Positions 29,885 through 40,470 of a stretch of DNA of 64,000 nt are shown one piece after another. This stretch comes from Lachnospiraceae bacterium (GTDB lineage: Bacteria > Bacillota > Clostridia > Lachnospirales > Lachnospiraceae): positions 1-64,000 of the forward strand of contig JALEWA010000027.1 in the NCBI GenBank assembly GCA_022788085.1, in the 5' to 3' direction. A program made the translations under genes and the position numbers. A model generated the notes under the pieces. It did no database searches and was not told the origin of the DNA. It saw only the letters and a list, made by a program, of their open reading frames with translations. The number at the start of each line of letters is the position of its first letter. The first letter of the stretch is position 1.

Positions 29885-32149
29885 ATGAAATGGGAGGAAA
29901 AGCACTTGGAGACGCTGAAGGGCTTTGTGGAACATATCATATATAAAAATCCGACAAACGGATATGGCGTGATAAATCTGATGTCTGATGAAAGTGAGAT
30001 TACCTGTACCGGTATTTTTACAAGACTGGATGAGGGTGAATGCATAGAGGTTCATGGAGAGTATGTGGAACATGCAGTTTATGGGATGCAGTTTAAAGTG
30101 AGCCAGTATATGATTGTGCCGCCAGAAGATGCTGTAGCAGTGGAACGATATCTTGCTTCCGGAGCAATCAGGGGAGTGGGGGCTGCACTCGCAGCAAGAA
30201 TTGTAAAGCGCTTTGGAAATGATACCTTTCGTATTATTGAAGAGGAACCGGAACGGTTAGTGGAAGTAAAAGGTATTAGTGAGAGAATCGCAAGAGAAAT
30301 TGCGGAACAGGTCGAAGAGAAAAAAGATGTTAGAGAAGCGATGCTTTTTCTACAGAAGTATGGCATTTCAAATACTTTGGCAATTAAGATATATAACCAA
30401 TATGGTATGCGGTTGTATAAGGTGATGCAGGAAAATCCTTATCAGCTTGCAGAGGATGTGTCAGGCATTGGCTTTCGGATTGCTGATGAGATCGCAAGTA
30501 AGATTGGAATTCATACAGATTCAGATTACCGTATTCGTAGCGGTATTTTATATACACTTATGCAGGCAGGCGCAGAGGGAAATGTTTATCTTCCGGAGCC
30601 TCTTTTATTGTCCAGGGCAGCATCCATGCTGGAACTTACAGAGGCACAAATCGAACCTCAGATTGCCAATCTTGCTATGGATAAAAAATTGGTCATGAAG
30701 GAACAGAATGGGGAAAAGTGTATTTACAGCATGCCAAATTATTATGCAGAGTTAAACTGTGCAAGAATTCTTCATGAATTGCAGGAAGCATTCGGGGATG
30801 CACAAAGACTTACGATGGTAGAGCGGCAACGTTTGGAGAAGAAGCTTAGAAAGCTGGAAGAAGCAAGCGGGATGGAACTTGATGAGCTTCAACGAAAGGC
30901 GGTTATGGATGCGATTGAAATTGGTATTTTTATACTGTCTGGCGGACCGGGAACGGGTAAGACTACAACAATTAATATGATGATACGTTATTTTGAAGAG
31001 GAAGGGTGCGATATCTTTCTTGCAGCTCCCACAGGAAGAGCGGCGAAACGTATGACAGAAGCTACCGGATTTGAGGCAAAAACGATACATAGGCTGCTGG
31101 AATTGAACGGCTCTGCGTCAGATGAAGATAAAAATGCTTCTTTTGAGAGAAATGAATTAAATCCCTTGGATGTGGATGTTATCATCATAGATGAGATGTC
31201 CATGGTGGATATTTATCTTTTTCAGGCTTTGCTTAAGGCAATTACTCCGGGAACAAAGCTTATTCTTGTTGGAGACCGCAATCAGCTTCCAAGTGTAGGT
31301 CCCGGACAGGTTTTGAAGGATTTGATGGAAAGCAATTGCTTTGCCAGTGTCATGCTTAAGAAAATATTCCGACAGGCAGGCGAAAGTGATATTGTAACGA
31401 ATGCACATTTAATTAATGAGGGAAAGCAGATTGCGTTAGACAATAAGAGCATGGATTTCTTTTTCCTCGCAAGAGATAATGTCAATGTAATCTATAAGCA
31501 TATGATTCAGCTTATTACAGAGAAACTGCCGAAGTTTGTAAAAGCAGAAGTATACGATATTCAGGTTTTGACACCGATGCGCAAAGGAGCACTTGGCGTT
31601 GAAACACTGAATCAGATATTGCAACAGTATCTAAATCCACCTTCTGAACAGAAAATACAGATTACGCATGGAGAAGGTATCTTGCGTGTGGGCGATAAGG
31701 TGATGCAGACAAAGAATAATTATCAGCTTGAGTGGGAGATTGTGAGCAAATATGGGATTGCCATTGATAAAGGACTTGGGGTTTTTAATGGCGATGTTGG
31801 AATTGTCAAGGAAATTAATGAGACAGCGAAAACGGTATTGGTGGAATATGACGATGCCAGGAGAGTGACCTATCCAATGAGCGGATTAGATGAATTGGAG
31901 CTTGCCTATGCAATTACCATACATAAATCACAGGGAAGTGAGTACCCGGCGGTTATTATGCCCTTGCTTACGGGACCAAAAATGCTGTTTAATCGGAATC
32001 TGTTGTATACAGGCGTTACAAGGGCGAAAAGTTGTGTAACTATTTTGGGAAGCAGAGACACTGTTATGCAGATGATTGCAAATGAGAATGAACAGAAACG
32101 TTATACAGGGTTGAAGGCAAGAATATGCGAAATAGCGACAGGTATTTAG
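29885..32149 (+). CDS. recD2: ATP-dependent RecD-like DNA helicase
   Basis: 754 aa; GGPGTGKTTTINMMIRYFEEEG, APTGRAAKRMTEATG, DEMSMVDIYLFQALL, AITIHKSQGSEYPAVIMPL. Confidence 0.95.
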   Translation: MKWEEKHLETLKGFVEHIIYKNPTNGYGVINLMSDESEITCTGIFTRLDEGECIEVHGEYVEHAVYGMQFKVSQYMIVPPEDAVAVERYLASGAIRGVGAALAARIVKRFGNDTFRIIEEEPERLVEVKGISERIAREIAEQVEEKKDVREAMLFLQKYGISNTLAIKIYNQYGMRLYKVMQENPYQLAEDVSGIGFRIADEIASKIGIHTDSDYRIRSGILYTLMQAGAEGNVYLPEPLLLSRAASMLELTEAQIEPQIANLAMDKKLVMKEQNGEKCIYSMPNYYAELNCARILHELQEAFGDAQRLTMVERQRLEKKLRKLEEASGMELDELQRKAVMDAIEIGIFILSGGPGTGKTTTINMMIRYFEEEGCDIFLAAPTGRAAKRMTEATGFEAKTIHRLLELNGSASDEDKNASFERNELNPLDVDVIIIDEMSMVDIYLFQALLKAITPGTKLILVGDRNQLPSVGPGQVLKDLMESNCFASVMLKKIFRQAGESDIVTNAHLINEGKQIALDNKSMDFFFLARDNVNVIYKHMIQLITEKLPKFVKAEVYDIQVLTPMRKGALGVETLNQILQQYLNPPSEQKIQITHGEGILRVGDKVMQTKNNYQLEWEIVSKYGIAIDKGLGVFNGDVGIVKEINETAKTVLVEYDDARRVTYPMSGLDELELAYAITIHKSQGSEYPAVIMPLLTGPKMLFNRNLLYTGVTRAKSCVTILGSRDTVMQMIANENEQKRYTGLKARICEIATGI

Positions 32150-32847
32150 AAAATATTGTAAATTTAGTTTATCCAAGGCGTTGCCCGGTCTGTGATGATA
32201 TTGTTCCTGTAACGGATGGTCTTATATGCCGGGAATGTATAGCGAAAGTAAAATACATAAAATCTCCCAGATGCCGCAGATGCGGCAAACAGCTTTTTGA
32301 CGAAAATGTCATATTCTGTAAAGACTGTGAAAAGAAAAAACATATATATGAATGTGGATATGCACTATATGACTATCAAAGCATGCGTAGAAGCATTTAC
32401 CGATTTAAGTATAACAAACGAAGTGAATACGCAAAATATTATGCAAAGGATATTTGTGAACATATCGGAACAGAAATAAGAAGTTTGCAGGCAGATGCAT
32501 TCATTCCGGTTCCTCTGCATCCGGTCAGGAAAGCTAGGCGGGGATATAATCAGGCAGAGATCCTGGCAAAGGAATTATCAGGACTGACAGGGATTCCATG
32601 TTATGGAAATATTGTAAAAAGGATTGTCAATACAGTCCCGCAAAAAGAACTTGATGACCGGGAAAGACAAAATAATTTGAAAAAGGCTTTCCATATCCCT
32701 TCAGATGTTGTAAAATTAAATAAAACTATTATTGTGGATGATATCTATACCACAGGCAGTACAATAGATGCTGTTGCGAGGGAATTAAGGCAGCATGGTG
32801 TGGGGAAGGTTTATTATTTAGCCCTTTGCATCGGTGAGGGAATGTAA
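32125..32847 (+). CDS. ComF family protein (double zinc ribbon plus phosphoribosyltransferase-like)
   Basis: CPVCDDIVPVTDGLICREC, CRRCGKQL, FIPVPLHPVRKARRGYNQAEILAKELS, IIVDDIYTTGSTIDAVARELR. Confidence 0.93.
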   Translation: MRNSDRYLENIVNLVYPRRCPVCDDIVPVTDGLICRECIAKVKYIKSPRCRRCGKQLFDENVIFCKDCEKKKHIYECGYALYDYQSMRRSIYRFKYNKRSEYAKYYAKDICEHIGTEIRSLQADAFIPVPLHPVRKARRGYNQAEILAKELSGLTGIPCYGNIVKRIVNTVPQKELDDRERQNNLKKAFHIPSDVVKLNKTIIVDDIYTTGSTIDAVARELRQHGVGKVYYLALCIGEGM

Positions 32848-32860
32848 TGGAGGGAATGAT

Positions 32861-33274
32861 ATGAACGTAAGAAACTGCAGAAAATGTGGAAAGCTTTTTA
32901 ACTATATTTCAGGTATGCCAATTTGCCCTGCATGTAAGGAGAAGGCAGAAGAGACATTTCAGACGGTAAAGAAGTATATCCGCGAGAATCCGCATGCAGA
33001 TATTAGAGAAGTATCTGAAAAATGTGAGGTGGAAACAGCTCAGATTCAACAGTGGATCAGAGAAGAACGTCTTGAGTTTACAGAGGATTCTCCGATTAAG
33101 CTTCCATGTGAGAATTGTGGAGCAATGATTCGTGCGGGAAAATATTGCGAAAAATGTAAAGCTTCCATGGCAAAAAACCTTTCAAGCGCAATTGATAAAC
33201 CGAAAGCAGTTGCATTACAGCCTAAGAAGCAAACGGATACCAGCAATAGAATGCGCTTTCTGGATAAGCGTTAG
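32861..33274 (+). CDS. YvyF-like flagellar operon protein
   Basis: MNVRNCRKCGKLFNYISGMPICPACKEKAEETFQTVKKYIRENPHADIREVSEKCEVETAQIQQWIREERLEF. Confidence 0.85.
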   Translation: MNVRNCRKCGKLFNYISGMPICPACKEKAEETFQTVKKYIRENPHADIREVSEKCEVETAQIQQWIREERLEFTEDSPIKLPCENCGAMIRAGKYCEKCKASMAKNLSSAIDKPKAVALQPKKQTDTSNRMRFLDKR

Positions 33275-33384
33275 AGGAAAGGACTGTACTTATCCGTTAC
33301 TGGAACGGAGTGAGCAGTAACAAGGACAGCATGTTTGGGAGGCTGCTGTACTATAGTTAGAGTATATGCATAAAGGAAAAAGAA

Positions 33385-33783
33385 ATGTTAAATGAAGAGC
33401 GTATAAAGTTAATGACAAAAATGGCATCTTATGAGGCAAATGAAGGAAAACGCAATGAGTCCATCGGTAGTTATTTCAGGGGTGATTATATCAGCCTCCA
33501 GGTAATCAAGTCGATTATCAGTGCAACGATTGCGTTTGCAATTTGTTTTGCCTTATTTGTGTTCTATGATTTTGAAGTATTTATGTCAGATGTTTATAAG
33601 ATGGATTTGCTGGAGTTTGGAAAGAATGCATTGTTATATTATGTCGTATTCACTGTAGCATATGCTTTTATATCATATCTGATTTATACACATCGTTACT
33701 CTAAGGCAAGAAAAAGTCTTAAGATTTATTATAATAATTTGAAAAAGCTTGCGTATCTCTATGATAAAGAGGGCAAAAAATAA
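33385..33783 (+). CDS. Hypothetical two-TM membrane protein
   Basis: 132 aa with two hydrophobic stretches; consistent spacing with neighbouring genes. Confidence 0.6.
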   Translation: MLNEERIKLMTKMASYEANEGKRNESIGSYFRGDYISLQVIKSIISATIAFAICFALFVFYDFEVFMSDVYKMDLLEFGKNALLYYVVFTVAYAFISYLIYTHRYSKARKSLKIYYNNLKKLAYLYDKEGKK

Positions 33784-33819
33784 TATAGACAGAATATAGA
33801 GTTATGAGAGGATATATTT

Positions 33820-34803
33820 ATGACTAATTTACTTGTGCTGAGAGAACAACTGAAGAAATTTTATGGGAAATATGAGATATATATTACACCGGTATGTAAG
33901 TTTTTGGTTGCTTTTATCTCATTCATCATGATTAATCAAACAATAGGGTATATGAGTGCGCTGAATAGTATTGCAGTGGTTCTGATTTTGGCATTGCTTT
34001 GCTCTTTCCTGCCAATGAATCTGACTGTTGTGATAGCTGCCGGGGTGACTCTGGCGCACTTATATGCGTTTTCGCTGGAATGTGCTGTTGTTGCATTAGC
34101 GGTATTTATTCTAATGTTCATTCTATATTTCCGCTTTTCGCCGAAAGACACATTAGTTGTACTTTTGACACCGCTGTGTTTCCTGTTAAAGATTCCATAT
34201 GTAGTTCCGCTTGCAATGGGACTTATAGGAACGCCGATATCAGTAGTTTCGGTAGGTTGTGGTGTAGTTGTGTATTATGTTATTCACTATATGAGTGAAA
34301 GCGCTTCTGTGCTGAACACCTTTGATGCAGAGGGCGTCGTTGAAAAGTTCCGATATATCATTGATGGGATAATAGGAAATAAAACAATGCTGGTAGTACT
34401 TGCGGCATTTACAGTGACGATTGTAGTGGTATATTTCATAAGAAGACTTAGCGTTGACTATGCATGGACAATTGCTATGATTACAGGTGCGCTGATCGAT
34501 ATTTTGATTTTATTGTTTGGTGATTTGATTTATAGCACGAATGTTTCTATTCTGGGATTGATTCTTGGCAGTATTGTATCCGTCTTTTTGGTAAAGGTTT
34601 TGGAATTCTTTGTGTTCAATGTAGATTATTCCAGAACGGAACTGGTTCAGTTTGAAGATGATGAATACTATTATTATGTGAAAGCAGTGCCGAAGAATAC
34701 TGTTGCAACACCGGAAAAAAGGGTAAAAACAATTCGTGTTCCTGAAAAAGCAGTGAATCATCCACAGAAAGATGCAGATGGTACAAGAAGAATGCCAAAA
34801 TAA
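33820..34803 (+). CDS. Hypothetical multi-pass membrane protein
   Basis: 327 aa with many hydrophobic helices; directly upstream of cdaA. Confidence 0.65.
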   Translation: MTNLLVLREQLKKFYGKYEIYITPVCKFLVAFISFIMINQTIGYMSALNSIAVVLILALLCSFLPMNLTVVIAAGVTLAHLYAFSLECAVVALAVFILMFILYFRFSPKDTLVVLLTPLCFLLKIPYVVPLAMGLIGTPISVVSVGCGVVVYYVIHYMSESASVLNTFDAEGVVEKFRYIIDGIIGNKTMLVVLAAFTVTIVVVYFIRRLSVDYAWTIAMITGALIDILILLFGDLIYSTNVSILGLILGSIVSVFLVKVLEFFVFNVDYSRTELVQFEDDEYYYYVKAVPKNTVATPEKRVKTIRVPEKAVNHPQKDADGTRRMPK

Positions 34804-34824
34804 TAATGACGGGAATGGTAAAGA

Positions 34825-35697
34825 ATGGGAGAGCAGATTTATTCCTTTTTAAATAAATATATTTCAACTCTTTCTTGGCACAGACTGAGTGTGAGGTGGG
34901 AGGATATAGTGGAGATACTCATTATATCCTTTTTGGTGTACCAGATTATGACATGGGTAAAAAATACAAAAGCATGGTTCCTGATGAAAGGTATTTTTGT
35001 TATTTTACTCTTTATTTTTTTAGCAATTATATTCCAGATGAATACTATTCTATGGATTGTGGAAAATGTGATCAGTATTGCCGTAATTGCCGTGGTGGTC
35101 ATATTACAGCCGGAACTGAGAAGAGCGTTGGAGGAGCTTGGACGAAAGAACTTTATTGCCAGTATTGTGCCTTTTGAAAAGCCTGCAATTGAGCGATTCT
35201 CTGATAAGACAATGAACGATATCGTGAAAGCAAGCTTTGAAATGGGCAAGGTAAAGACGGGCGCATTGATGGTAATTGAGCAGCATGTAGTGCTTACCGA
35301 GTATGAGAGAACAGGAATCGAAGTGGATGGTATCGTATCCAGCCAGCTTTTAATCAATATTTTTGAGCATAATACACCCCTTCATGATGGAGCAGTGATC
35401 ATTCGCGGTAACAGGGTGGTATCAGCAACCTGCTATCTGCCGCTTTCTGATAATATGGAAATCAGTAAGGAGCTTGGAACAAGGCATAGGGCTGCCGTTG
35501 GAATATCGGAGGTAACAGATGCATTGACTATTGTTGTATCAGAGGAAACAGGTCATGTAAGTGTTACATATGAAGGAATGCTTTACCGGAATCTTGATGC
35601 AAATGGTCTAAGAGAAAAGCTTCGTATGATTCAGAATAAAGAAGTGGAAGAGAAGAAGCATAGGTTATGGAAAGGAAGGGCTAAGGATGAAAAATAA
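34825..35697 (+). CDS. cdaA: Diadenylate cyclase CdaA
   Basis: 290 aa; three TM, DGAVIIRGNRVVSATCYLPLS and GTRHRAAVGISEVTDALTIVVSEETGHVSV motifs. Confidence 0.96.
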   Translation: MGEQIYSFLNKYISTLSWHRLSVRWEDIVEILIISFLVYQIMTWVKNTKAWFLMKGIFVILLFIFLAIIFQMNTILWIVENVISIAVIAVVVILQPELRRALEELGRKNFIASIVPFEKPAIERFSDKTMNDIVKASFEMGKVKTGALMVIEQHVVLTEYERTGIEVDGIVSSQLLINIFEHNTPLHDGAVIIRGNRVVSATCYLPLSDNMEISKELGTRHRAAVGISEVTDALTIVVSEETGHVSVTYEGMLYRNLDANGLREKLRMIQNKEVEEKKHRLWKGRAKDEK

Positions 35698-36988
35698 GCT
35701 GACACATAATCTTGGACTGAAAATTCTGGCTCTTGTTTTTTCAATAGGATTATGGTTTGTTGTTAATAATATCACGGATCCGACCATTAAGAAGCCTTTT
35801 ACAAATATTCCTGTAGAAATTATTAATGAGGAAATGCTGACGAATGAAGGTAAGGTTTATGAGGTCCTTGAGGATACAGATGTCATTAATGTTTCCGTAA
35901 TAGGAAAAAAATCTGTTTTGGACTATATTACAAAGGACGATATTAAAGCGGTAGCCGATTTGTCGGAACTGACCTTTATGAATACAGTCAGTATTAAGGT
36001 ATCCAGCGCAAAGTATAATTCTGAATTGGAATTTACCACTTCTGTAGATAATCTGAAGCTGTCTATTGAGGATGTAAAGCGCGTTCAGATGATTATAAAT
36101 ACCTCAACATCAGGAGTTCCTGCAGAGGGCTATATAGTAGGAACAGTAACTCCGAGCCAGAACGTTGTGCGTTTATCCGGTCCGGAATCCTTAATTAGTC
36201 AGATTGACCATGTGGAAGCAGTAGCTAATATTGCAGGATACTCTACGGATATAAATTCCAGCGTCGAGTTAAAGCTTTGTGATAAGGACGGTAATGAAAT
36301 TAAGAGCAATTCTATTAAAATGAATATTGCAACGATTAATGTAGCAGTCACTATCCTCGGAACGAAAGAAGTTCCATTAAACTTTATTGTACAGGGAGAA
36401 CCGGCAGAAGGATATGTAGTAAGTGATGAAATCATTACAGTGCCGGAGAAAGTGACAATTGCCGGAAGAAAGAATGCATTAGAGAATGTTTCAGAAATAA
36501 CAGTGGTAGATTCTGCGTTGAAGGTTGATAATATGTCAAAGGATTTGACAGAAATCATCAACATCAAAAAATATCTCCCATCAGGTGTTCAGTTTGCAGA
36601 CAGTACATTTAATGGCAATGTTAGTGTGACTGTTGGAATAGAGCCTCTTGTGACACACGAATATGCAGTTCCGGTAGAAAATTTTGCAATTGGAAATGTA
36701 CCGGAAGGCTTTAAGGCTTCCATTAAGGAATTGGAAAATGAAAACATCAAGAATTATAAAATATCCTTAAGTGGTATAGAACAGGATATGAAAAAGATTG
36801 ATGAAAAGGATATCATTGGTGTCATTGACATGCAGGTTTTGGCTGAAAAACAGGGAATCGAAGAATGGACAGCAGGAAGCTATGTGAGTGAGATTACCTT
36901 TAATCTCCCGGAGGATATTATTATAGAGGAGCCTTATAGCTTTACAATTATCCTGGAAGATATCAATGCAGAAACTGAAAATGAATAG
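35687..36988 (+). CDS. cdaR: YbbR domain protein, c-di-AMP cyclase regulator-like
   Basis: 433 aa; one N-terminal TM, repeated YbbR domains, position between cdaA and glmM. Confidence 0.92.
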   Translation: MKNKLTHNLGLKILALVFSIGLWFVVNNITDPTIKKPFTNIPVEIINEEMLTNEGKVYEVLEDTDVINVSVIGKKSVLDYITKDDIKAVADLSELTFMNTVSIKVSSAKYNSELEFTTSVDNLKLSIEDVKRVQMIINTSTSGVPAEGYIVGTVTPSQNVVRLSGPESLISQIDHVEAVANIAGYSTDINSSVELKLCDKDGNEIKSNSIKMNIATINVAVTILGTKEVPLNFIVQGEPAEGYVVSDEIITVPEKVTIAGRKNALENVSEITVVDSALKVDNMSKDLTEIINIKKYLPSGVQFADSTFNGNVSVTVGIEPLVTHEYAVPVENFAIGNVPEGFKASIKELENENIKNYKISLSGIEQDMKKIDEKDIIGVIDMQVLAEKQGIEEWTAGSYVSEITFNLPEDIIIEEPYSFTIILEDINAETENE

Positions 36989-37027
36989 TTACAATGAATG
37001 AAAGTAGAAAAGCTTGGGAGGAGCATT

Positions 37028-38377
37028 ATGGCTAGATTATTTGGAACAGATGGTGTAAGAGGTGTGGCAAATGATGAGCTGACACCGTTGCTTGCTATGC
37101 AGCTTGGTCAGGCAGGTGCATATGTATTGTCAAAAGAAAAGGAGCATAAGCCAACAATTATGGTAGGCTGCGATACAAGAATTTCAGGAGATATGCTTGC
37201 GAATGCTTTGATGGCAGGAGCCTGCTCTGTTGGAGCAAATGTAGTATATGTTGGAATTATTCCGACTCCTGCAATTGCTTATCTGACGAGAAAGTATCGT
37301 GTTGATGCCGGAGTAGTAATTTCCGCATCTCATAATCCGGTAGAGTTTAATGGAATCAAGTTCTTTGATGGGAATGGCTTTAAACTGCCTGATGCATTAG
37401 AGGATGAAATTGAGGATTTGATTAAAAACGGTATGAAGGATGTTCAATTTCCTACAGGACCAAGTGTTGGAAAGATTAAGTATCGTACAGATGCACGGGA
37501 GGAATACATTAATCATGCAGTGAATTCTGTATCTGTTGATTTACGTGGCCTGAAGATTGTGGTTGATTGTGCAGAAGGTGCGTCTTATTATACTTCTGTA
37601 GAAACTTTGAAGGAATTAGGGGCAGATGTTGTTGCAATCCATAATAATCCGGATGGAACGAATATCAATGCAAACTGTGGCTCTACTCATATGGAGGAGC
37701 TTCAGGCAAGAGTAGTTTTCGAACACGCTAATGTCGGACTTGCTTTTGATGGCGATGCTGACAGACTTCTTGCAGTAGATGAGAATGGAAAACAGATTGA
37801 CGGCGATGAGATTATGGCAATCGTTGGTAATCATATGAAGGAAAAAGGAACCTTAAAAGATAATACAATTGTGGCAACTGTCATGAGTAATCTTGGCTTT
37901 TTCCTAATGGGAAAAGAGCATGGTATCCATATGGAACAGACAAAGGTCGGCGACCGGTATGTATTGGAAAGAATGCAGGAGATTGGCGCGAATCTTGGTG
38001 GAGAGCAGTCAGGACATATCATTTTCCTGGATGAGAATACGACAGGAGATGGATTGCTTAGTGCCTTACATTTACTTCAGGTTATGGTGGAAACAGGGAA
38101 GAAGTTATCGGAACTGGCAACAATTATGACGGTTCTTCCACAGGCGTTGGTAGGCGCAAAGGTGCCTAACCATAAAAAGGAAAGCTATATGGAATATGCA
38201 GAGATTGCGGAAGCGATTGAGCGGACAACAGCAAAATTTGCCGGAGAAGGAAGAGTATTGATCAGACCTTCCGGAACAGAGCCATTAGTAAGAGTTATGA
38301 TAGAAGGTAAGGATCAGGAGTTAATTGAAAAGGAAGCAAAAGCGCTTGCAGAGTTGATACAGAATGTGATGCTGTAG
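37028..38377 (+). CDS. glmM: Phosphoglucosamine mutase GlmM
   Basis: [54 protein letters not shown]. Confidence 0.97.
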   Translation: MARLFGTDGVRGVANDELTPLLAMQLGQAGAYVLSKEKEHKPTIMVGCDTRISGDMLANALMAGACSVGANVVYVGIIPTPAIAYLTRKYRVDAGVVISASHNPVEFNGIKFFDGNGFKLPDALEDEIEDLIKNGMKDVQFPTGPSVGKIKYRTDAREEYINHAVNSVSVDLRGLKIVVDCAEGASYYTSVETLKELGADVVAIHNNPDGTNINANCGSTHMEELQARVVFEHANVGLAFDGDADRLLAVDENGKQIDGDEIMAIVGNHMKEKGTLKDNTIVATVMSNLGFFLMGKEHGIHMEQTKVGDRYVLERMQEIGANLGGEQSGHIIFLDENTTGDGLLSALHLLQVMVETGKKLSELATIMTVLPQALVGAKVPNHKKESYMEYAEIAEAIERTTAKFAGEGRVLIRPSGTEPLVRVMIEGKDQELIEKEAKALAELIQNVML

Positions 38378-38408
38378 GTTGTTTTTTGATGTATTTGGAG
38401 GGAAATGT

Positions 38409-38672
38409 ATGGTAAGCCAAAAAGTAGTTATTAAGAATCCGACAGGCTTGCATCTGCGTCCGGCAGGAACACTCTGCAAGGAAGCAATGCAGTTTAAGTC
38501 ACTCATTACTTTCACGTTCCGTGAAAGCACTGCGAATGCAAAGAGTGTATTGAGCGTATTGGGAGCGTGCGTGAAATGCGGAGACGAAATTGAAATCTTT
38601 TGTGACGGTGCAGATGAGAAGGAAGCTTTGGCAGCTGTTGTAAAGGCAATTGAAGATGGTCTGGGTGAATAA
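38409..38672 (+). CDS. HPr family phosphocarrier protein
   Basis: NPTGLHLRPAGTLCKEA (active His) and NAKSVLSVLGACVKCGDEIEI. Confidence 0.9.
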   Translation: MVSQKVVIKNPTGLHLRPAGTLCKEAMQFKSLITFTFRESTANAKSVLSVLGACVKCGDEIEIFCDGADEKEALAAVVKAIEDGLGE

Positions 38673-38681
38673 TAAAAAATG

Positions 38682-38714
38682 AATCGAGCAGATTTTTGTC
38701 TGCTCGATTATTTC
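38682..38714 (+). terminator. Terminator-like hairpin
   Basis: AATCGAGCAGA/TCTGCTCGATT followed by ATTTC. Confidence 0.6.
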
Positions 38715-38766
38715 AGTCATATGCAAAAGATTCTGAGAGTACATTCATTAGAAAGGTGGATATAAA

Positions 38767-40446
38767 ATGTTAAATTATAAGAGATATCGTAGAAATCCGG
38801 TTGTTGATTATCCGGAGAGGGAGTGGCCAAATAAGGAGATACAGAAGGCTCCGGTTTGGTGTAGCGTTGACTTAAGAGATGGTAATCAGGCATTGATTGA
38901 TCCAATGGTTGTTGATGAGAAGATAGAGTTTTTCCAGTTCCTTGTAAATATGGGATTCAAGGAAATTGAAATTGGTTTTCCGGCTGCGAGCCAGATTGAA
39001 TATGATTTCCTTCGTCAGTTGATTGAGCGCCAGCTGATTCCGGATGATGTATGTGTTCAGGTATTGACACAATGCCGTGAGGAATTGATTGAAAGAACCT
39101 TTGAAGCAATTGAAGGCTGTAAACAGGCTGTTGTACATATTTATAATTCTACCTCTACTCTTCAAAGAGATGTCGTATTCCATATGGATAGAGAGCAGAT
39201 CGTTGATATTGCAGTTAAGGGCACCAATATGGTAAAGGAAAGAGCTGCAAAATTCCCGGGAAAAATTATTCTCGAATATTCTCCGGAAAGCTTTACCGGA
39301 ACAGAGCTTGACTTTGCCCTGGAAATTTGTACTGCTGTTCAGGAGACATGGGGAGCTACTAAGGAGAATCCGATTATCATCAATCTTCCATCAACAGTAG
39401 AAATGAATACTCCTAATGTTTATGCAGACCAGATTGAATGGATGAACAAGCATTTTAAGAATAGAGAGAGTATTATTTTAAGTATTCATCCACATAATGA
39501 TAGGGGAACGGGTGTTGCTTCGGCAGAGCTTGCCATGCTTGCCGGTGCAGACCGTGTAGAAGGTACCCTGTTTGGCAACGGTGAAAGAACAGGTAATGTA
39601 GATATTTTGAATATTGCATATAATATGTTCTCTCAGGGAATTGATCCTGAATTAAAGATTGAAAAGATAAATGATATCATTGAAATTTATGAGAGATGTA
39701 CAAAGATGCCGATTCATCCAAGACATCCATATGCAGGTAAGCTGGTATTTACTGCTTTTTCAGGCTCTCATCAGGATGCTATCAATAAGGGCGTCGCTGC
39801 GATGAAGGAAAGACAGAACCCATACTGGGAGGTTCCATATCTTCCAATTGATCCGGCAGATATTGGGCGTGAATATGAACCAATTGTACGAATCAACTCA
39901 CAGTCAGGTAAAGGTGGAGTTGCTTTCATCATGGATACCTATTTTGGATTTAAGCTTCCGAAGGGGATGCATAAGGAATTTGCCAATATTATACAGGCAC
40001 TCTCCGAAAAGCAGGGTGAAGTATCACCGGAGCAGATTATGGAGAAATTCAGGGAGAATTATCTGGATCGTAAGGAACCGATTCATTTCAGAAAGCTTCG
40101 TGTAGATGATTTGTCAGGCGAAACTACTTCTGAATTCGATACTTCAGTTGAAGTAGTATATACAGATCATGGTGTGGAGAAAAAATTCGCTGCAAAGGGA
40201 AATGGTCCTATTGATGCGGTACAGAGAGGACTTCAGGAAGCGCTTAATATTAGAATTAAGGTTCTTGATTATGAAGAACACGCTTTACAGAGCGGTTCTA
40301 ATTCCCAGGCAGCAGCATATATTCATTTGCTTGATACTGAGGAAGGAACTGTCACGTATGGTGTTGGCGTAAGCTCCAATATTACAAGAGCTTCTGTTAG
40401 AGCAATCTTTTCAGCAATCAACAGATTAGGCCTCGGTGATAGATAA
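38767..40446 (+). CDS. leuA: 2-isopropylmalate synthase
   Basis: 559 aa; VDLRDGNQALIDPM, SIHPHNDRGTGVASAELAMLAGADRVEGTLFGNGERTGNVDI. Confidence 0.96.
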   Translation: MLNYKRYRRNPVVDYPEREWPNKEIQKAPVWCSVDLRDGNQALIDPMVVDEKIEFFQFLVNMGFKEIEIGFPAASQIEYDFLRQLIERQLIPDDVCVQVLTQCREELIERTFEAIEGCKQAVVHIYNSTSTLQRDVVFHMDREQIVDIAVKGTNMVKERAAKFPGKIILEYSPESFTGTELDFALEICTAVQETWGATKENPIIINLPSTVEMNTPNVYADQIEWMNKHFKNRESIILSIHPHNDRGTGVASAELAMLAGADRVEGTLFGNGERTGNVDILNIAYNMFSQGIDPELKIEKINDIIEIYERCTKMPIHPRHPYAGKLVFTAFSGSHQDAINKGVAAMKERQNPYWEVPYLPIDPADIGREYEPIVRINSQSGKGGVAFIMDTYFGFKLPKGMHKEFANIIQALSEKQGEVSPEQIMEKFRENYLDRKEPIHFRKLRVDDLSGETTSEFDTSVEVVYTDHGVEKKFAAKGNGPIDAVQRGLQEALNIRIKVLDYEEHALQSGSNSQAAAYIHLLDTEEGTVTYGVGVSSNITRASVRAIFSAINRLGLGDR

Positions 40447-40470
40447 GAACAGAAAGGTATGGTTTTAAAT

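Noticed and set aside
38409-38672. HPr paralogue lacking the regulatory Ser46
   Set aside because: Initial alignment suggested loss, but NAKSVL aligns with the KS(I/L) of HPr, so Ser46 appears retained along with the active His.
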